Shown: in pieces, positions 6,511 to 9,067 of the stretch
How positions within the stretch are numbered: the first letter of the stretch is position 1
How the letters are laid out: every line of letters starts with the position of its first letter
From: Spartobacteria bacterium
GTDB taxonomy: Bacteria > Verrucomicrobiota > Verrucomicrobiia > Chthoniobacterales > UBA10450
NCBI GenBank assembly: GCA_021324035.1
Contig: JAJPJU010000221.1
Location: forward strand, 1-9,067
Direction: 5' to 3'
Length of the DNA stretch: 9,067 bases
The notes under the pieces: generated by a model
Databases searched by the model: none
Seen by the model: the letters and a program-made list of their open reading frames with translations, nothing else
Told to the model about the DNA's origin: nothing
Translations under genes and position numbers: made by a program

Positions 6511-7632
6511 ATGGGCAATCGTTTTCCTTTTCGAAGGGATAAAACCCAATACCGTTTCGACGTGACATCGATTGAAGTGATATCCGCCCGGCATTCGTAT
6601 CCGGTCTTGATCGGTCCGGGATTGCTGGCGAATGCAGGCGTTGCGTGCAAAAAATCCCTGTCGGCCAGCCGATGCGCAATCATTTCCGACACAAACGTTG
6701 GACCGCTATTTGGCGGAGCCCTGGCCAAGAACCTGAGATCGGCGGATTACGAAGTTAAGCTTATCACCGTTTCGCCGGGAGAAGACTCCAAGAACCTGCA
6801 GCAAACCGGCGAAATCTGCGAACAGATGCTGGGAGCCGGATTGGACCGCCAATCATTCGTCGTCGGGCTCGGCGGCGGCGTGATCGGTGATCTCTCTGGA
6901 TTTGTCGCGGCGATTTTCGAGCGCGGGATCCCGCACGTTCAAATTCCGACCACTCTGCTGGCGATGGTGGACAGCTCGATCGGTGGAAAAACCGGCGTCA
7001 ACGCACGGGCGGGGAAAAACCTGATCGGCGCAATCCATCCGCCCGCGCTCGTGCTCGACGACATCGATGTTCTCAAAGCGCTGCCCCGGCGCGAGATCAG
7101 CCAGGGGTTCGCTGAGATTATCAAGCACGCGATCATCGCTGACGCGGCCATGTTTCGGGAATTGGAAGAGATTGATCCCGGCGCCATCGATTATGAGACG
7201 CTCATCCGCCGGAACGTTGAATTGAAAGCGCGGATCGTCGAAATGGACGAGCACGAACGAAAAGCCGAACGTGCTTTACTCAATTTCGGACACACTATCG
7301 GGCACGGAATCGAGCGCGCTGCGAATTATCACGGCATTGCACATGGGGAAGCGGTCAGCCTGGGGATTGTCGGCGCGTGCGCAATATCCCTGAGAAAATT
7401 CGGCCTGCCGAAAGAACAGCGCGACCGCATTGTCTCTCTTCTCCGCAAATTTGGTTTGCCAACTCAGTTGCCAAAAGATTTTTCACGCGAAAAAATCTGC
7501 GACGCGCTGAAGTTCGACAAAAAATTTGTGCACGGCCAAATTCGTTTCGTGGTGACGCCGGAAATCGGCTCGGCGAATTTGTCGAGCGACGTCACGATGG
7601 AGGACATTCGCGAAGCAGTGGACACATTGTAG
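6511..7632 (+). CDS. aroB: 3-dehydroquinate synthase (AroB)
   Basis: AroB converts DAHP to 3-dehydroquinate, the second step of the shikimate pathway to aromatic amino acids, in the cytoplasm with NAD+ and a divalent metal. In the 373-residue product, SYPVLIGPGLL at 29-39 is the usual N-terminal strand. The NAD-binding GGGVIGDLSGF starts at 121 and DSSIGGKTGVN at 154. The metal ligands expected from the family are E202 (in GFAEIIKHAI), H261 (in FGHTIGHGIE) and H278 (in HGEAVS). All are present and normally spaced, so it should be active. Start ATG 6511 gives about 17 residues before the family core. GTG at 6562 would give a start closer to family length, and neither has a clear ribosome binding site. 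The stop TAG is also the last three bases of the GTAG head of repeat element 2. Confidence 0.97.
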   Translation: MGNRFPFRRDKTQYRFDVTSIEVISARHSYPVLIGPGLLANAGVACKKSLSASRCAIISDTNVGPLFGGALAKNLRSADYEVKLITVSPGEDSKNLQQTGEICEQMLGAGLDRQSFVVGLGGGVIGDLSGFVAAIFERGIPHVQIPTTLLAMVDSSIGGKTGVNARAGKNLIGAIHPPALVLDDIDVLKALPRREISQGFAEIIKHAIIADAAMFRELEEIDPGAIDYETLIRRNVELKARIVEMDEHERKAERALLNFGHTIGHGIERAANYHGIAHGEAVSLGIVGACAISLRKFGLPKEQRDRIVSLLRKFGLPTQLPKDFSREKICDALKFDKKFVHGQIRFVVTPEIGSANLSSDVTMEDIREAVDTL

Positions 7633-7700
7633 GGCGATTCTGTGAAACGCCGCCGCGGCGTAGAACGAGAAACGCCTGGCGTCTCACAGAGACGCCCTAC
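7629..7700. repeat. REPIN-like element 2: inverted pair of GTAG-headed hairpins
   Basis: The left half is GTAG (7629-7632) plus stem GGCGATTC / GAAACGCC (7633-7640 with 7644-7651), loop TGT, with one A-A mismatch. The right half, on the minus strand, is GTAG (7700-7697) plus a perfect 8-bp stem GGCGTCTC / GAGACGCC, loop TGT, reaching 7678. The two 23-base halves match at 20 positions as an inverted repeat. The centre holds the palindrome CGCCGCGGCG (7651-7660) and a second copy of GAAACGCC. The element fills the gap between convergent aroB and amidase genes and could terminate both. Confidence 0.8.
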
Positions 7701-7708
7701 AAACGACA

Positions 7709-7727
7709 GGCGATTGAGTCAATCGCC
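7709..7727 (-). terminator. Hairpin spanning the amidase stop codon, possible terminator
   Basis: On the minus strand GGCGATTG and CAATCGCC form a perfect 8-bp stem with loop ACT. It covers the last codons and TGA stop of the amidase gene and is followed by TGTCGTTTGT. The weak T-run makes intrinsic termination uncertain. Stem length and 3-nt loop resemble the REP halves, but there is no GTAG head. Confidence 0.4.
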
Positions 7728-9032
7728 CTTGCCTCGAGCATTTGAATAATAATCAGCTAACCCGTCGGCCACACCATCGGCGTATTCGCGAAAAATGCTC
7801 TTTCGTTTCACGCCGTTGATCTCCTTGGTGCCCTCGTAATCTCCGGCTTCGATTCGGGCAAAAGCGTCGTTGCTGTTCATAACGTAAGGCTCGCAGTAAA
7901 CCACCGGACATCGGTAAAGCCGAGTTGCGAGAAGGTTTCTCGCATAAACATAACCGCTCGATCCCACTTTGGTCGTCGTTTGGGTAGTTGGATATTGATA
8001 CGGCGGTAGCCCGGTCGCTTTCGCCATTGAAGTTGCGACCGCGTCGGCGATCGGCAGTTCTTCGTCATAAACGCGGCTCAGCAGCCGGCGGATCATTTCA
8101 AATCGTTCATCGTCGAGACCAATCTCGTCCTGCAAGTAGGAACCGTTTACGAGCAGATGAAGATGGTTGATGTCAATCAGGGTTGGGTTTCCGGGATCGC
8201 CCCACCCTTCGGCGTTGAAATGAAGGCACACCACGAGGTCAGGATGCAGCTTGTTGTTCACCAGCACCGCGCGACGCCGGATTTCGCTGTAGCGATAAAA
8301 GAGCATTTGGCTTTGCCAGCGGACGGTGCCTTCCTTTTCAGGGTCCTTGGGATTCAATACTTCGCCCCGCGGACGCGGCACGCCATTCTTGATCAAAATA
8401 TTTTTCGCGAGCTCGCGGAAATCGGCCGGTCGTTTGGGCGTCGCCGGCTGAGTGCTGTTACGAACGAACGACACAGTCGCGCCAAGTTTTCGTAATCGCG
8501 TCGCGAGCATTCGCGAAACCCGCAAGGTCAGATCGCCTTCAGTGACGGGCTTCGATTTGCCGACTTGAAACCAGCGCTCCTCCATCTTCGCCCATTTCCC
8601 GCCGAGATGACCGGGATCGAGCGCAATGCGCACTCCGGCGAGAGGTTTGTCAGACTTCGCCGCAGGCATTGATTTTGCCGGACGCCAGAGTCGCGGAACC
8701 TTCGCCTCCGATTGGATATCCGGCGCGAACTGGAGCGTGAAAACTCTTTGCGATTCGCGATTAGTGACGATTTCTTTGGCGTCAATGTCGCGCACCTTCG
8801 TGTCCGACGACGGCTCGTGTTTAGTCACAATCCGGGCGGCGTCATTGTCGATCGTAATCAGGTCCGACGGAATTCCATGCGTGCAGTAGACGTCATTAAT
8901 CAGGTGGGCAAACTCGTCGTGAGTGATGGTGTGTTGATAGTGCTCGAGCACATCCCACTTGGGCTTGCTGCCAAGAATGCCGATATTGTCGGCGGCAACA
9001 GCTCCTGCCGCGAAAGTCAGCCAGGCCAGCAA
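7719..9032 (-). CDS. Secreted N-acetylmuramoyl-L-alanine amidase-like protein (Amidase_3-type)
   Basis: Amidase_3 enzymes are zinc hydrolases that cut the bond between N-acetylmuramic acid and the stem peptide of peptidoglycan. Key positions are visible, numbered from TTG 9032: ALDPGHLGG with H142; E165 in TEGDLTLRVSRML; H271 in CLHFNAEGWG, where the family has S-x-H-x-N-A; and the catalytic-type E381 in VVYCEPYVMN. All four expected residues are present, but surroundings are divergent and large insertions occur, for example about 192-250. The first 130 residues, after an apparent signal peptide ending AVAA|DN, match nothing I recognise. The 5' end is uncertain. TTG 9032 lacks the basic n-region of a signal peptide, and the frame stays open to the window edge through FRISVFLLAWLTF, so the true start may lie upstream, possibly outside the window. 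Confidence 0.85.
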   Translation of the reverse strand: MLAWLTFAAGAVAADNIGILGSKPKWDVLEHYQHTITHDEFAHLINDVYCTHGIPSDLITIDNDAARIVTKHEPSSDTKVRDIDAKEIVTNRESQRVFTLQFAPDIQSEAKVPRLWRPAKSMPAAKSDKPLAGVRIALDPGHLGGKWAKMEERWFQVGKSKPVTEGDLTLRVSRMLATRLRKLGATVSFVRNSTQPATPKRPADFRELAKNILIKNGVPRPRGEVLNPKDPEKEGTVRWQSQMLFYRYSEIRRRAVLVNNKLHPDLVVCLHFNAEGWGDPGNPTLIDINHLHLLVNGSYLQDEIGLDDERFEMIRRLLSRVYDEELPIADAVATSMAKATGLPPYQYPTTQTTTKVGSSGYVYARNLLATRLYRCPVVYCEPYVMNSNDAFARIEAGDYEGTKEINGVKRKSIFREYADGVADGLADYYSNARGKGD

Positions 9033-9036
9033 AAAT

Positions 9037-9064
9037 ACCGAAATGCGAAATCCGAAATCCGAAA
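9037..9064. repeat. Tandem 7-bp repeat, four copies, at the amidase 5' end
   Basis: The plus strand reads ACCGAAA, TGCGAAA, TCCGAAA, TCCGAAA: four consecutive heptamers with CGAAA constant, the last two identical. Read on the minus strand in the amidase frame, three such units make one seven-residue period of the type SDFGFRI, and the open frame here reads VSDFGFRISVF. The array may continue past the window edge. Confidence 0.7.
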
Positions 9065-9067
9065 CAA

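Noticed and set aside
1..9067. CRISPR array, tRNA/rRNA genes, insertion sequences or phage genes
   Set aside because: No spaced direct repeats, cloverleaf-like sequence, transposase or phage product was seen on either strand.

Overview
The window is ordinary bacterial chromosome, densely packed with protein genes and moderately GC-rich. It has six recognisable coding regions, and I see no tRNA, rRNA, CRISPR array, transposase or phage gene. The gene mix is a membrane TolB/FlgO-like TPR protein, a UvrB with an internal insertion, a PolIII delta subunit, AroB and a divergent amidase. Together with heptamer repeats and GTAG-headed hairpin repeats, it looks to me like a soil-type member of Verrucomicrobiota (Chthoniobacterales-like). 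That placement is an inference from style, not proof.

Layout. 1-1392 (minus): 5' part of a membrane-anchored TolB/FlgO-like TPR protein, cut by the window edge, apparently starting at CTG. 1393-1487: compact divergent promoter region. 1488-3692 (plus): uvrB. 3704-3764: paired-hairpin repeat 1. 3802-4713 (plus): secreted gluzincin-type metallopeptidase. 4800-5927 (plus): holA, DNA polymerase III delta subunit, from GTG. 5914-6025: a decayed paired repeat 3 filling the convergent gap. 6026-6439 (minus): small DUF4870/Tic20-like membrane protein. 6440-6510: divergent promoter region. 6511-7632 (plus): aroB. 7629-7700: paired-hairpin repeat 2. 7719 to about 9032 or beyond (minus): secreted N-acetylmuramoyl-L-alanine amidase-like protein. 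9037-9064: four tandem 7-bp repeats at the amidase 5' end.

How the genes relate. uvrB (excision repair), holA (clamp loading) and aroB (shikimate pathway) are housekeeping genes. The peptidase and amidase are exported, and the other two proteins sit in the membrane. No operon of related function is evident. Gaps are short and three genes run plus-plus-plus (uvrB, peptidase, holA), but their functions do not match.

The most interesting signal lies outside the genes. The two clearest gene-end spacers each hold an inverted pair of small hairpins, both headed by GTAG on their own strand, with 8-9 bp stems and a TGT/TGC loop. Stem sequences differ between copies while pairing is kept. This is the architecture of REP doublets (REPINs) mobilised by RAYT transposases. 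A third spacer has the same GTAG...CTAC ends in a more decayed form, and a possible single copy lies in the 6440-6510 promoter region. Copies touch or supply stop codons (aroB, holA, next to the DUF4870 gene). No RAYT gene is in the window.
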